Source: Mycoplasmataceae bacterium
Lineage (GTDB): Bacteria > Bacillota_I > Bacilli_A > Mycoplasmatales > Mycoplasmoidaceae
Reading direction: 5' to 3'
DNA length: 61,159 nt
NCBI GenBank assembly: GCA_031260145.1
Contig: JAIRKL010000002.1
Location: 1-61,159 of the forward strand
The number at the start of each line of letters is the position of its first letter. The first letter of the stretch is position 1. Of the stretch, positions 43,262 to 52,592 are shown piece by piece. The position numbers were made by a program, and so were the translations under genes. The notes beneath the pieces are model-generated. The model made no database searches. It was not told the DNA's origin and worked only from the letters and a program-made list of their open reading frames with translations.

Positions 43262-43615
43262 ATGGTATTTAACAATAATCAAGTAAATAACACTAATAAA
43301 GAACAAAAATCAAAACACACTAATTCTTTCAGTTCTATAATTAATAAGAAAATGGGAAAAGAAAGAAATTTCATAGTTAACAGAACCTCAAGTAATGTGT
43401 TTGAACAAGGAATTGATTTTAGTGCAATAGAATATACTTATTCCAAAAGAACACCAAAACCAGATATTATTAATGAGATTTTAAAAAGGTTAGAGAAAAT
43501 CGATTCAAAATTAGATATCCAAGGGGAAGAAATTAAGGAGATAAAAGAAAGAATTGTAAAACTTGAAAATAAGGTCGATAATGTTATTGTTTTAAATAAC
43601 TTAAAAATAGAATAA
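43262..43615 (+). CDS. DUF16/UPF0134-like coiled-coil protein, paralogue 3
   Basis: A 117-aa paralogue of the first subtype: polar MVFNNNQVNNTNKEQ, central RNFIVNRTSSN and DFSAIEYTYSKRTPKPDI, helix EILKRLEKIDSKLD, then heptads QGEEIKEIKERIVKLENKVD and end VLNNLKIE. The central block is almost identical to that of the 7131 copy; the coil differs, so coil and head appear to be exchanged between paralogues. Soluble, no export signal. Function unknown. Flanked by copy F of the dispersed motif on the right, with a degraded inverted relative near 43153-43198 on the left. Confidence 0.75.
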   Translation: MVFNNNQVNNTNKEQKSKHTNSFSSIINKKMGKERNFIVNRTSSNVFEQGIDFSAIEYTYSKRTPKPDIINEILKRLEKIDSKLDIQGEEIKEIKERIVKLENKVDNVIVLNNLKIE

Positions 43616-43774
43616 TTTTATTAAACTTTTTCTATATGTTAATATATAAATGATGAGGCTTTTATTGATATGAATCAAAATAAAATAAAAAACTATTCAT
43701 TACTTTAAAATAAAAGCAGATTTTTCACAGATTTTAATGAATAAATAAACTATTTCTTTTTTAAAAAAAAGATG

Positions 43775-43804
43775 AAAGTTGTCACATATTTTTGACCTAA
43801 TCTA
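43775..43804 (+). repeat. Dispersed ~30-bp motif, copy F
   Basis: Plus strand: AAAGTTGTCACATATTTT then TGACCTAATCTA. It is 29 nt upstream of the TATAAT box of the UPF0154 gene at 43846 and about 160 nt downstream of DUF16-like paralogue 3. Confidence 0.55.
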
Positions 43805-43845
43805 TATAAATATGGATACAAAAATATAAAAAATATAATTAACAT

Positions 43846-44082
43846 ATGGATACTTGATTAATTTGTTTAGTTGTTATTTTACCAATTCTTTTTGGGATAA
43901 TTGCTGCTTTCATTGGCTATAAACTTGCTGCATCAAAAATTAAAAACAAATTAAAACAAAAACCACCTTTTAATAGAAATCAAATAAGAGCAATTTTTCG
44001 TTCAATAGGAATTCCAATTAGTGAATCTAATGTTGCGTCTTTTGAAAATGCTTATAAAAATGCAATGGAGGAAAATAAATAA
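43846..44082 (+). CDS. UPF0154-type small membrane protein, copy 1
   Basis: A 78-aa protein with one N-terminal transmembrane helix (LICLVVILPILFGIIAAFIG) and a cytoplasmic tail KPPFNRNQIRAIFRSIG like the YneF/UPF0154 family. Function is unknown in the family. A TATAAT box (43834-43839) ends 6 nt before the ATG, implying a leaderless mRNA. One TGA encodes Trp at residue 4. Its stop overlaps the start of a second family member (TAATG), with GGAGG just upstream of that start. Confidence 0.75.
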
Positions 44083-44309
44083 TGGTTGTTGGTATTATTT
44101 TACTTTGTACACTTATTCCTCTTTTTATTCTCATAGGTTTTTTCTCTGCTTTTTATATTGCAAAATCAAAAATGGAAAAGATGATTAAAGAACAAACTGG
44201 TTTCGATAAAAAACAAGCTGAAGTTCTTTTTAAAACATATAAAAATGGTAAAAAGCCAAGCCCTAGTCAAATTGATGCTATGATGAGTGCTTATAAGAAA
44301 AATCAATAA
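44082..44309 (+). CDS. UPF0154-type small membrane protein, copy 2
   Basis: A 75-aa protein: an N-terminal membrane helix (IILLCTLIPLFILIGFF), then KMIKEQTGFDKKQAEVLF and the family-typical end KPSPSQIDAMMSAYKKNQ. It closely follows the UPF0154 consensus. It is translationally coupled to the upstream paralogue with a strong GGAGG ribosome site. Tandem copies suggest a hetero-oligomer or dosage; no function is known. Confidence 0.8.
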   Translation: MVVGIILLCTLIPLFILIGFFSAFYIAKSKMEKMIKEQTGFDKKQAEVLFKTYKNGKKPSPSQIDAMMSAYKKNQ

Positions 44310-44401
44310 GTTAAAATATCATAAAAATAATAAAAAGCAATAAATCTTAATCTAAAACTCAAGCTAATAGATAGATTTAATAAAAAAATATTACTTTGTT
44401 A

Positions 44402-44665
44402 TTAATCAGGTTTTCTTTCAATAACTTCAACTTTTGTTTTAAATCCTTTATAAGGAGAATATTTAACAATTCCATCTTTTAATGCAAAAAGACTAAAATC
44501 TTTTGCTTGTCCAACATTTTTACCGGGTCAAATTTTATTTCCACGTTGTTTATAAATAATTGAACCAGCTGCAGCAAGTTGACCATCATACAATTTTTGT
44601 CCTAAATATTTAGGATTACTATCTCTTCCGTTTTTTGTTGAACCGGTACCTTTCTTACTTGACAT
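44402..44665 (-). CDS. rpmA: 50S ribosomal protein L27
   Basis: L27 reaches the peptidyl-transferase centre with its N-terminus. The 87-aa product reads [39 protein letters not shown] and [15 protein letters not shown]. It lacks the N-terminal propeptide with FFA that Firmicutes and many mollicutes remove with the Prp protease, so no Prp cleavage would be needed. A minus-strand TATAAT ends 6 nt before the ATG. rplU and obg, the usual neighbours, are absent. Confidence 0.95.
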
Positions 44666-44688
44666 AATATTATTATATTAAATATAAA

Positions 44689-45243
44689 TTATTCTTCATT
44701 TATTGAATTTTTTAGAGCTTCTTTTACTCCTTCATTAAATTGAGATTTTGTAATAGTTTTTGAATCTTTGAGTTTTTTAAGATCAAGTAATCTTTCCATT
44801 ATTTTTAATCTATCTTCCTTTTTAACTGTGATATTTTTAACATTTAGGGTAACATTTTTATTATTTAAATTTTCATTAGTTAACAGTTTTAATCATTCTA
44901 ATATGTCGCTTGTTTGTTTTTTTATTTCAAATTTAAAGTTTCCTTTATTTGTATATAAAAAATAACTATTATCACAAAGACAAAATTTGCATTTAACAAT
45001 TTCATTATTTTGAATATCATATTTTTTACTTTTACTACAAAAAAGATAGATTATTCCTGGAATAATAAAGAAAAGGAGTAAAATAACAAGTAATAATACA
45101 CTTCGTTTCGTAGTTATTTCTATTTGATTTTGTGTTAATGAAACACTTTTTACACATTTTCCATCAAATTCCTCTTCTTCATAATAATGGTAAAGGTTTT
45201 TCTTTTTATATTTGATTTTCTTAATATTCTCTTTTTCATTCAT
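44689..45243 (-). CDS. Membrane protein with SHOCT-like C-terminus
   Basis: A 184-aa protein: charged N-terminus (ENIKKIKYKKKNLYHYYEEE), one hydrophobic hairpin (VLLLVILLLFFIIPGIIYLF), a cysteine-containing middle (VKCKFCLCDNS), and a C-terminal helix pair IMERLLDLKKLKDSKTITKS followed by QFNEGVKEAL, the pattern of SHOCT oligomerisation motifs. Function unknown. One TGA encodes Trp. It ends 23 nt before the start of rpmA on the same strand. Confidence 0.7.
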
Positions 45244-45339
45244 GGTTTATTATTTTATTTTATACTTTATATTATAAAGTATTTTTATTGGAGTTTTGAA
45301 TTATTTTATTTTTTATTCTTTATTGTAAACTTTTATCGA

Positions 45340-46041
45340 TTAATCAATATTGGAATAATAAAATCTTTCAATCATTTTTAATGAATCTGCAACACTTATC
45401 AGAGGAATAAAACCATAATTAAAAATGTAAAATTCTTCAATTAATGAATTTATATATTCAAATTCTTGTGGTTTTTTGAAAAAAATATCAAATGCCTTCT
45501 TTTTAAGTTTGCTAAAGTAAGGACTTGTTTTTTTAAATAAGGTTGAAGTTGTTTCAAAAGAACGTTTCAAACAATTATTGTAATATGTAAATTTAAAATC
45601 GCATATTTTTATTCCTTGTTCAATAAGATTGTTTATTCCGGAAAACAAATAATATTTTACTTTATTTTCAATTTCATAACTTTTAAAAAAAGAATTAAAG
45701 AAAGATTTTTCGAAAATTTCAAGTTCAGAACCATATTCTTCTAAAAAATCAAGTATTTTTTCAACATCAATGATTTTTACTTCATGTTTTTTAAGAAGAA
45801 AAAGTAGTGAATCAAAAGTTTCTTTTTTTCCTTTTTTTGTTCCTTCTTTTTCTATGAATTCTCTTTTTAAAATATCGTTTTCTTTTTTTAATTGCATTAT
45901 TCTTTCAACATCTTTTAAAGGCAAAGTGATATCTTCTAATAATTCATGAATTATCGTTGAAGCTTCATTTATTTTTCCTTCATTATTTAATTTTAAAATT
46001 AAATTACAAGTTTCCTTAAATTTCGTATTTTTAATTTTCAT
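45340..46041 (-). CDS. Hypothetical 233-aa protein downstream of the DUF402 gene
   Basis: A helical, charged protein (LILKLNNEGKINEASTIIHE, KDVERIMQLKKENDILKRE) without signal peptide, membrane segment or a motif I recognise. ATG at 46041 (MKIKNTKFKE) is preferred over the ORF-extending 46101 because it overlaps the stop of the upstream gene (46031-46033) in a translational-coupling arrangement. The 11-nt overlap ties it to the DUF402 protein. Confidence 0.65.
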   Translation of the reverse strand: MKIKNTKFKETCNLILKLNNEGKINEASTIIHELLEDITLPLKDVERIMQLKKENDILKREFIEKEGTKKGKKETFDSLLFLLKKHEVKIIDVEKILDFLEEYGSELEIFEKSFFNSFFKSYEIENKVKYYLFSGINNLIEQGIKICDFKFTYYNNCLKRSFETTSTLFKKTSPYFSKLKKKAFDIFFKKPQEFEYINSLIEEFYIFNYGFIPLISVADSLKMIERFYYSNID

Positions 46042-46561
46042 TACTAATTTTAAAAAAATCTTTGTATTTTTCAATGTGTTTATTGAAAAAACCAATTTCA
46101 ATTAGATTTTTGACTTTTTCTTTCACTTTGATTATTTTTTCTTTTATTTTTTCTGGATATTTCATTTCATTTGAATTTTGTTCATATTCATCCATATCTA
46201 ATAAATCCCATTCTTTTTTAGAATTTATATCCTGCGTTTTATAATCAATGTCAAAATCAATGTATTTAATTGCTTCTTCTTCAAAAAGAAAAGGACCAGT
46301 TATATTTATATAGCAATAAATTTTATTGAATTTGTTTGAATAAATAACATTAAAATATTCTTTTTTAAAGAAGAATCATAACGTTGCTCTGTTTATTTTT
46401 GAATAAACATTTTTATTTTCCTTTAAAAAAATTACTTTTGAAAATGTAGCATCAATACATATAAAATCATCATTTTCTTCAATAATAGTTGGAAATTCAT
46501 AACTTCTATACAATTTAGAATTGAATTTATATGCATGCACCGAAATCTTTTTTTGGTTCAT
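46031..46561 (-). CDS. DUF402-family protein (putative nucleoside di/triphosphatase)
   Basis: A 176-aa protein that follows the DUF402/Ntdp family: HAYKFNSKLYRSYEFPTI, ATLWFFFKKEYFNVIYS, the segment YCYINITGPFLFEEEAIKYI followed by D-F-D-I-D, and LLDMDEYEQNS then MKYPEKIKEKI. Family members hydrolyse nucleoside tri- and diphosphates using acidic residues in the EEEAIKYIDFDID stretch, which is intact. TGA encodes one Trp at W62. Start ATG 46561. The downstream gene overlaps by 11 nt. Confidence 0.8.
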
Positions 46562-46609
46562 GTATAAGATTATTATAATCTTAGAAAACTTATAATAAAC
46601 CTATAAATA

Positions 46610-47362
46610 GTGAATCTAAAAAAAATATTTAATAAGAGAAATTTTAATTTATTTTACATTGCTTCATCAGTAATATTTTTAATCATTTTACTTACTCTTG
46701 CTTGTTTACAAATAAATTTGAATTCTGATAAACCTTTTAGAATAGCTAGTATTATTATGATTCTTTTTATGTCTTCTTTTTCTATATTTGGCAATGGAAT
46801 AAAACTTTGGAAACAAGAATTTAAAAATAATTTTTTAATCTTTTTAGCAATAATCTTTTGTACTCTTTCAGAATCTGCAAAACTTATTCCTAACATTGGA
46901 ATTTACTGAGTTATCTTTTTCTTTGGAACTCATATTTGTTTAGGATTATTTTTTTTAAAACTGAGACCATTTAAAAAAACTGACACAATTCTTTTATCAT
47001 TCCTTTTAATAGTTGGAATATTTTTCTATATTTCTTTATTTCAATATTTTCATAATGATTCACAAGGCATATTACTTAAAATCGGAGTTCCTTTTTACTT
47101 GCTCGTCTTAATTTTTAGTTTATGACGAGTGCTATTATGCTATGAAAATCCTAAAGCTTTATACATTATTATTGGTGTTGTTTTATTTCATATTTCTGAT
47201 TATATTGTTATAACAACATTAGTTGCAAATAATAATGAAGATCCTTTAAGTATGATTGTGTGATTAACATATATTATTGCGATTTGATTAATTAGCATAT
47301 TTGATAAAAATGTTTTTCAATTCGAACAAACAATGGTTAATTCTGAAACTAAATCCGAATAA
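46610..47362 (+). CDS. YhhN/TMEM86-like membrane protein (putative lysoplasmalogenase)
   Basis: A 250-aa protein with about eight hydrophobic helices. The pattern follows the YhhN family: NSDKPFRIASIIMIL, FLAIIFCTLSESAKLI, FFFGTHICLGLFFLKL, PFYLLVLIFSLWRVLLCYEN and GVVLFHISDYIVIT (conserved SD). The GD pair of the consensus is replaced by ES. YhhN/TMEM86 enzymes hydrolyse the vinyl-ether bond of lysoplasmalogens, releasing a fatty aldehyde. GTG at 46610 is the start. Its stop overlaps the start of an aldehyde dehydrogenase (TAATG), which fits that reaction. Assignment by pattern only. Confidence 0.6.
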
Positions 47363-48753
47363 TGGAAAATATTATTTATGATGTTTATAAAAAACAAACT
47401 GATTTTTTTAAAACAAATACTACTAAAAATAACGAATTTATTATTCAAAAATTAAAAAGATTAAAAAAAGAAATATTAAGTAATTATGAAAATATTGTTG
47501 ACGCTTTAAAAAAAGATTTAAATAAATCTGAACAAGAAAGTTATATTAGTGAATTTTTAATAGTTGTTGAAGAATTGAAAACTATTTTAAAAAATATTAA
47601 AAAATGATCAAAAATAAAAAAAGTAAAAAGAAATCTATTAACAATATTTTCAAAGTCAAAAATTATTAAGGAACCTTTAGGAACTGTTTTAATTATTAGT
47701 CCATGAAATTACCCTTTTCAATTGTGCTTAGTTCCATTAATTTATGCATTAGCAGCTGGAAATACCGCGATATTATACCCCTCTTTATTTACTAAAAAAA
47801 TAAATCAAGTTATTAAAAACATAATCTCCTCCGTTTTTGAAAAAGAATATGTAAATATTGTTACATATGAAGAATGTGGATATGAAGAAATATTAAAACC
47901 AAATTATAGTTTTATTTTTTTTACTGGTGGTGTTGAGACAGGAAAAAAGATTATGAAACAAGCTAGTGAAGCTTTAACACCAATATGTTTAGAATTGGGT
48001 GGCAAATGTCCTTGTATCATTGATCAAACTGCTGATTTAGATATTACTGCAAAAAGAATTATTAGAGGTAAAATTTTAAATTCAGGACAAACATGTATAG
48101 CACCAGATTATATTTTGGTTCAAAAAAATATGGAAGAAGAATTAATTAAAAAATTAATAAAATATATTCAAGAATTTTTTGTTTCGGATTCTTATGAACA
48201 AAATACTAAAATCATTAATGAATTTCATTTTGAAAGAATAATTAACCTTTTAAAAAAACAAAAAATATTATTTATGAATGGAAAAATAGAAAAAGAAAAA
48301 CTTTTTATTCCTTTTGCTTTGGTAAAAGTAGATAATTTTGAAAATATTTTAATGAAAGAAGAAATATTTGGACCCATTCTTCCAATTATTAGCTTTGAAA
48401 ATATAAATGATGAAATAAAGAATATTCATAAGTTGTATAAACCACTAGCACTATATATATTTTCAAATTCAAAGCAAAACCAAGAATTTTGCATAAAAAA
48501 CATTTCAAGTGGTTCTGTTTGTATTAATGACACAATTATGCATCTTGTTAATTCTAATCTTCCTTTTGGCGGTGTTGGACATAGTGGTTTTGGAAAATAT
48601 CATGGTATTGAAGGATTTAATCTTTTTTGCAATATTCGTTCTTATTTGAATACATCGAATCAATTAGATTCAAATCTTTTCTATCCTCCTTGAACTGATA
48701 AAAAAATCAAATTTCTTAAAAAATTCACAAGGACAAATTATTGCAAAAAATAA
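47362..48753 (+). CDS. Aldehyde dehydrogenase, class-3 (fatty aldehyde) type
   Basis: Oxidises aldehydes to acids with NAD(P). The 463-aa length and sequence fit the short ALDH3 class. Visible are the nucleotide-binding segment LIISPWNYPFQLCLVPLIYA, FFTGGVETGKKIM, the general base in CLELGGKCP (E211), the catalytic cysteine NSGQTCIAPDY (C245), KEEIFGPILPIISF and NLPFGGVGHSGFGKYHG. No C-terminal membrane anchor is seen. Translationally coupled to the YhhN-like gene (TAATG), suggesting that it removes the fatty aldehyde product. Two Trp are TGA-encoded in the first third. Confidence 0.9.
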
Positions 48754-48804
48754 TACTATTTTAATTCAAAAATATTAATGTTTTAATATAACATATTAAA
48801 TAGT

Positions 48805-49616
48805 ATGGCAAATATTTTGAATGAAAAAGTAAAAAAGATTAATAGAGAGAGAGAGACGAAAAAGTAATTTGAGCACTATTTGATGATGCGGAATCATCAG
48901 ATATGAAAGCAATAAAAAAGTATTTTAATGGACAATTTGAAGTTCATTGTTTTGGAATTAACGATATCGATGTTCAAAACCCCAAAAGTGGATTTGATTT
49001 TAAAAAATATTTTTATCACAAAATAGATTTATCAATAATAAATTTTAATCTAATTTCTTTATTAGAAAAAATACCAAAACCAGATATCATTCTTGCATCT
49101 CCTCCTTGCGAATCTTGAAGTGGAGCTGATTGTGGAGGAAAAATGTTTAGGACAATAAATTATAAGGGAGATTGACATGTGAAAAATGCAAAATATTATG
49201 ATGAATATTTAAAGAAATGTCACCCTGTTAAAAGAAGGTACTTTTTACAAAAAGAAGCTTCTAGGATTCTAGGAGAAGCCACTAATGGAGCTGTTTTAAA
49301 AATTATTCAATATTTCAAACCAAAAATTTGAGTTATTGAAAACCCACAAACATCAAAAATTTGAGAATATCAAAAAAAACATTGAAATTTTGAAGGTTTT
49401 GAAAATTTAACTTATTATTCTGCTTATGATAATTCATTTAGTCTTAAACCAACTATTTTTAAATCAAACATCAAATTAATTTTAAAATCTCAAAGAATTA
49501 AGGGAAATAATAATCATATGGCAAAAGGTTCCTATAATACAAGAAGTTCTATTCCTAGCGAATTAATAAAAGATGTAATTGAACAAATATTAGTATCAAA
49601 TAAATTTGAAAAATAA
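48805..49616 (+). CDS. DNA methyltransferase, out of frame at an (AG)6 tract (phase-variable)
   Basis: ATG at 48805 (MANILNEKVKKINRER) runs into a stop at 48865. The body, in another frame, runs from 48846 to 49616: motif I region KVIWALFDDAESSDMKAIKK, then ILASPPCESWSGADCGG (PC motif of cytosine-5 enzymes), WVIENPQTSKIWEY (ENP) and a C-terminal target region. The frames join if the (AG)n tract at 48844-48855 has 5 or 8 units instead of 6. The only in-frame ATG downstream (48903) would cut off motif I. A restriction enzyme gene starts 4 nt after the stop. Exact base specificity is unknown. Confidence 0.75.
48844..48855 (+). repeat. (AG)6 dinucleotide tract inside the methyltransferase 5' end
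   Basis: Six AG units, followed by AC, lie about 40 nt after the start ATG. Six units give a stop at 48865; five or eight units would read straight into the methyltransferase. Two-base slippage would therefore switch the gene. Confidence 0.85.
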
Positions 49617-49620
49617 TATC

Positions 49621-50838
49621 ATGGATTCTTTAAAAATTCAAAAAATCCTTGACACCTTTCAGAAAAATAAAGCTAAAAGTTGAGAAATTGGAACCAACTT
49701 CTATCAATCAATGAAAATTCTTGCAGAAAAAATTGAAAATTTGGCGATTTCAAAAATATTAATCAAACAAGTTTTAAGAGATAGATTTGAAATATGAATG
49801 GATAATAAGAACATTACACCTACCACGAGAGGAAAATATGCTGCCAAATCTACAATTAGGCAATTTTTACAAGAATCATCAGCATTAAGTTATATTGCTT
49901 ATTCAAGTGGAGATAAGATTGAAGATGGCGTTTTTTTTAATTGTGCACCACGATTATTTTTATTGAGAAAAAATGAAATCTCAGAACATATTTTTTTTCT
50001 AATAGTTAGATCTGTAACTTCACTCATAAGTTATGAAAAAAATATGGGTTATTCTTTATTTATTTGTTGATTAATTAAACAAAATGATTTTCATTCTTTA
50101 AATATAAAGCATCAAGTATTTCCTATACAACTTAGTAAAGTTACAAGAACTGCATGAGGTTGTGAAATAAAGGAAGAAAAAGTTATTGAGTATATAAACC
50201 ATTTTTATGGCAAGAAAACCAATAAATATGGGAGGGGAAAAAATACATACATTGAAGCTATCAAAGAACTTGAAAAAAGATATTCTTTTGATAAACTTGT
50301 TGATATGTTAGATAAATATATTAATAACCCAAAAAGTATCGAAATGTTTGATGAATTCGAAAAAGAAAAATACGATTTTGAAAACGAATATTTAAAATAT
50401 TGCAGAGAAATTGATAGCCTTAGAAGCAAAATTAGAGAAAATGCAAAATCTCTACGTGTTGATAAGGAAAACGAAAAATATTCTGATTTAGAAAACTCTC
50501 CAACTAATAAAACTTATTTTCAATCTTTAGAAGCTTGTCATATATTCGATATTTGTCAAATAAAAGAAAAAGTTAAAGAATATTTAAAAAATAATAAAAA
50601 ACCTGATTTTATTGATTGAACTAATAATCCTAATAATTGCATTTTTTTAAATTCTTCATGTCATAATTTATTCGATAGATTAGTTTGTTGATTCGATCCC
50701 GAAAACGGTAAATTAATATGTCGTAATGAAAATAAGGATTGAGTAGGAGAACAATTTGGCAATAAAAATTTAGAACAAATTCATATTAAAAGTTCTATTT
50801 TAAATGATGAAATGAAAAAATTTATAAAAATGAGATAA
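49621..50838 (+). CDS. HNH-type restriction endonuclease
   Basis: A 405-aa frame intact under code 4, with ATG 4 nt after the methyltransferase stop. The C-terminal part has an HNH nuclease signature: EACHIFDI (about residues 303-310) and NNCIFLNSSCHNLFD (H-N..H-x-x-F-D, about 337-352). The N-terminal two thirds, helical with KYAAKSTIRQFLQESS and GRGKNTYIEAIKELEKR, probably bind the target DNA. Gene order MTase-REase and the spacing indicate a type II restriction-modification pair. Recognition sequence cannot be read from the sequence. It is intact while the methyltransferase is out of frame, which is a paradox for the cell. Confidence 0.8.
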
Positions 50839-50929
50839 TATTTTTTTCTTATAAGCATTGTGCAAAATTCGAAATAAAAAGATTCAAGAATAAAAATTAA
50901 GAAATATAATTATTTTCAATAATTAATTG

Positions 50930-52036
50930 GTGACAAATATTATTCAACATAAAAAAGAGAATTTATGATTACTTTTAGTTCCAATAATTTTTTCTTTTCT
51001 TTTATTTATTCAATTATTAGATAGTTTTTTTCTTTCTAAATATTATCAAAAAGATTTTTTTTTCAATTCCGCGTGATCATATTTGGAAACTTCTGTTTTT
51101 TCTTTAGTTTTAAGTTTATGTAATTCTATTCCATATTTTGTTAAAATTATTCGTCTTAAAAACACCTCTTCATTTGCTACGTATACATTAGCGGCAAAAA
51201 CGGGTTCTGGTTTTTGTACACTTTTTAATCTTACTTCAAGTTGTATACTTGAAATGTTACTTTTTTATAATAGCACTTATTGATGATTATCATCTTCAAT
51301 TTATAGTAAGGGAGTTGGAGTAAGTTATCAAAGTAGTTTATGAATAATGTGAATTCGTTGATTAACGGATATTTTAGGAAATATTGTTTCATGATCTGCG
51401 GCTATTATTGCTCTTGTTTATAAAGTAAAATTACGAAAAAATATTGATGAGCATTATAAACCGGAATGAAAAAAACCAAAGTTTGTTATTATTATTTCTA
51501 TTTTCTTTGTTCTTTCTTCTCTTGCGTTTATTATTGCTCTTTTTCACAAATTACATGGTTTTGATATATCAAAATATCAAAATGAAACTTATAAATATGT
51601 TTATGAAAATAATGGAGAATTCATTATAAAAGCTAAACAAGGTGATTATGGAAATTTTGTTGAAAAAATATGTACTAAAAATCTTCCAGGTTTTCGTTTT
51701 GGTTTATTTATTTTAACTACTATCGGAACATGTTTTTCTGCTTATAGTGCAGCACCAACGATAGTTAAATTAATAATGACAAAAAATACTTATTCAATTT
51801 CATTATTTTCAAAAGTTTCTTTGCTTTCTTCAATGTTTGTATGGACTGTTTTAGATATTCAAACAGCAAGTGATATGGAACATTTTATTCCAGTAATTGT
51901 AAGTGATGGATTTACAATTCTTTGAACAATTATTTACATATTAATTAAAACTAAAAATCTAATTATTGCTAAACAAAGAGGTATTAGTGAAAAAGAATTG
52001 ATAGAAAGTTATAAAACTAAACTTCCAATTAAATAG
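50930..52036 (+). CDS. PQ-loop-like multi-pass membrane protein
   Basis: A 368-aa protein with about seven helices, largely hidden by TGA codons. A PQ-loop-like repeat is visible twice: LVLSLCNSIPYFVKIIRLKN with TSSFATYTL, and FSAYSAAPTIVKLIMTKNTY with SISLFSK. This two-repeat pattern belongs to the PQ-loop/SWEET-type transporter group, although the PQ dipeptides themselves are changed to IPY and AP. A ~50-residue extracytoplasmic loop (YQNETYKYVYENNGEFI) separates the halves. The start is GTG 50930 (or TTG 50927). Substrate is unknown. Confidence 0.65.
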
Positions 52037-52062
52037 ATTAGATCTAAAGTGCAGAACCTAAT
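52034..52062 (-). repeat. Dispersed ~30-bp motif, copy G
   Basis: Minus strand: AGGTTCTGCACTTTAGA then TCTAATCTA, a weaker match. It overlaps the stop codon of the PQ-loop-like gene and lies 65 nt downstream of DUF16-like paralogue 4. Confidence 0.35.
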
Positions 52063-52126
52063 TCAAAGAATTTTATATCAACACCAACTAGTATATACTA
52101 ATAAATCACTTTAAAATTCGGTAAAA

Positions 52127-52519
52127 TTATTCTGTTTTTAAACTGTTTAAAATAATAACGGTATTGAGTCTTGCATTTATTTTTTTAATTTCTTCTCCTT
52201 GAAGTTTTTGAGCCTCTTTAATTTCTTTGATTTCTTCTCCTTGAACTTTTTGGATTAATTCAATATTATCTAATTTCGAATCCATCTTCTCTAATCTTTT
52301 TAAAATCTCGCCAATAATATCTGGTTTTGATACTCTTCCAGAATATGTAAATTTACTCATTACTATCTCATCTCCTTCTTTTATATATTTATTAGTAGAT
52401 TCATTAACATAATAATTCTCTTTCTTGCCTATCTTTTTAATTATAGGATTAGAAGAATTAGCTTGTTTTGATTTTTGTTCTTTATTTGTGTTATTTGCTT
52501 GATTATTGTTAAATACCAT
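52127..52519 (-). CDS. DUF16/UPF0134-like coiled-coil protein, paralogue 4
   Basis: A 130-aa paralogue of the second subtype: MVFNNNQANNTNKEQKSKQ, NYYVNESTNKYIKEGDEIV, SKFTYSGRVSKPDIIGEI, helix LKRLEKMDSKLDNIELIQ, then heptads VQGEEIKEIKEAQKLQGEE and an end VIILNSLKTE. The coil is longer than in the 23189 copy although the head is nearly the same, showing gain or exchange of QGEEIK-type heptads. No export signal. Function unknown. Confidence 0.75.
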   Translation of the reverse strand: MVFNNNQANNTNKEQKSKQANSSNPIIKKIGKKENYYVNESTNKYIKEGDEIVMSKFTYSGRVSKPDIIGEILKRLEKMDSKLDNIELIQKVQGEEIKEIKEAQKLQGEEIKKINARLNTVIILNSLKTE

Positions 52520-52561
52520 ACATCCTTATATTGTAAAAATAAATGAAAAAGTAAACTTTTT
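52520..52561 (-). promoter_or_regulatory. Shared DUF16-like/sigma upstream module, copy 4
   Basis: Minus strand: AAAAAGT-TT-ACTTTTT (52561-52546), spacer, then ACAATATAAGGATGT directly before the ATG. It has one A fewer than the other copies before GG. Confidence 0.75.
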
Positions 52562-52592
52562 ATTTTTTTGTTTATTAAAATTTAAATATAAA

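Noticed and set aside
44768-45381. Plus-strand frames at 44768 and 45187
   Set aside because: Both are shadows of the minus-strand SHOCT-like protein and its flank; no ribosome site or family signal.
48903-49616. Methyltransferase starting at the internal ATG 48903
   Set aside because: It would lose the KVIWALFDD motif I region; a slippage-controlled upstream start explains the sequence better.
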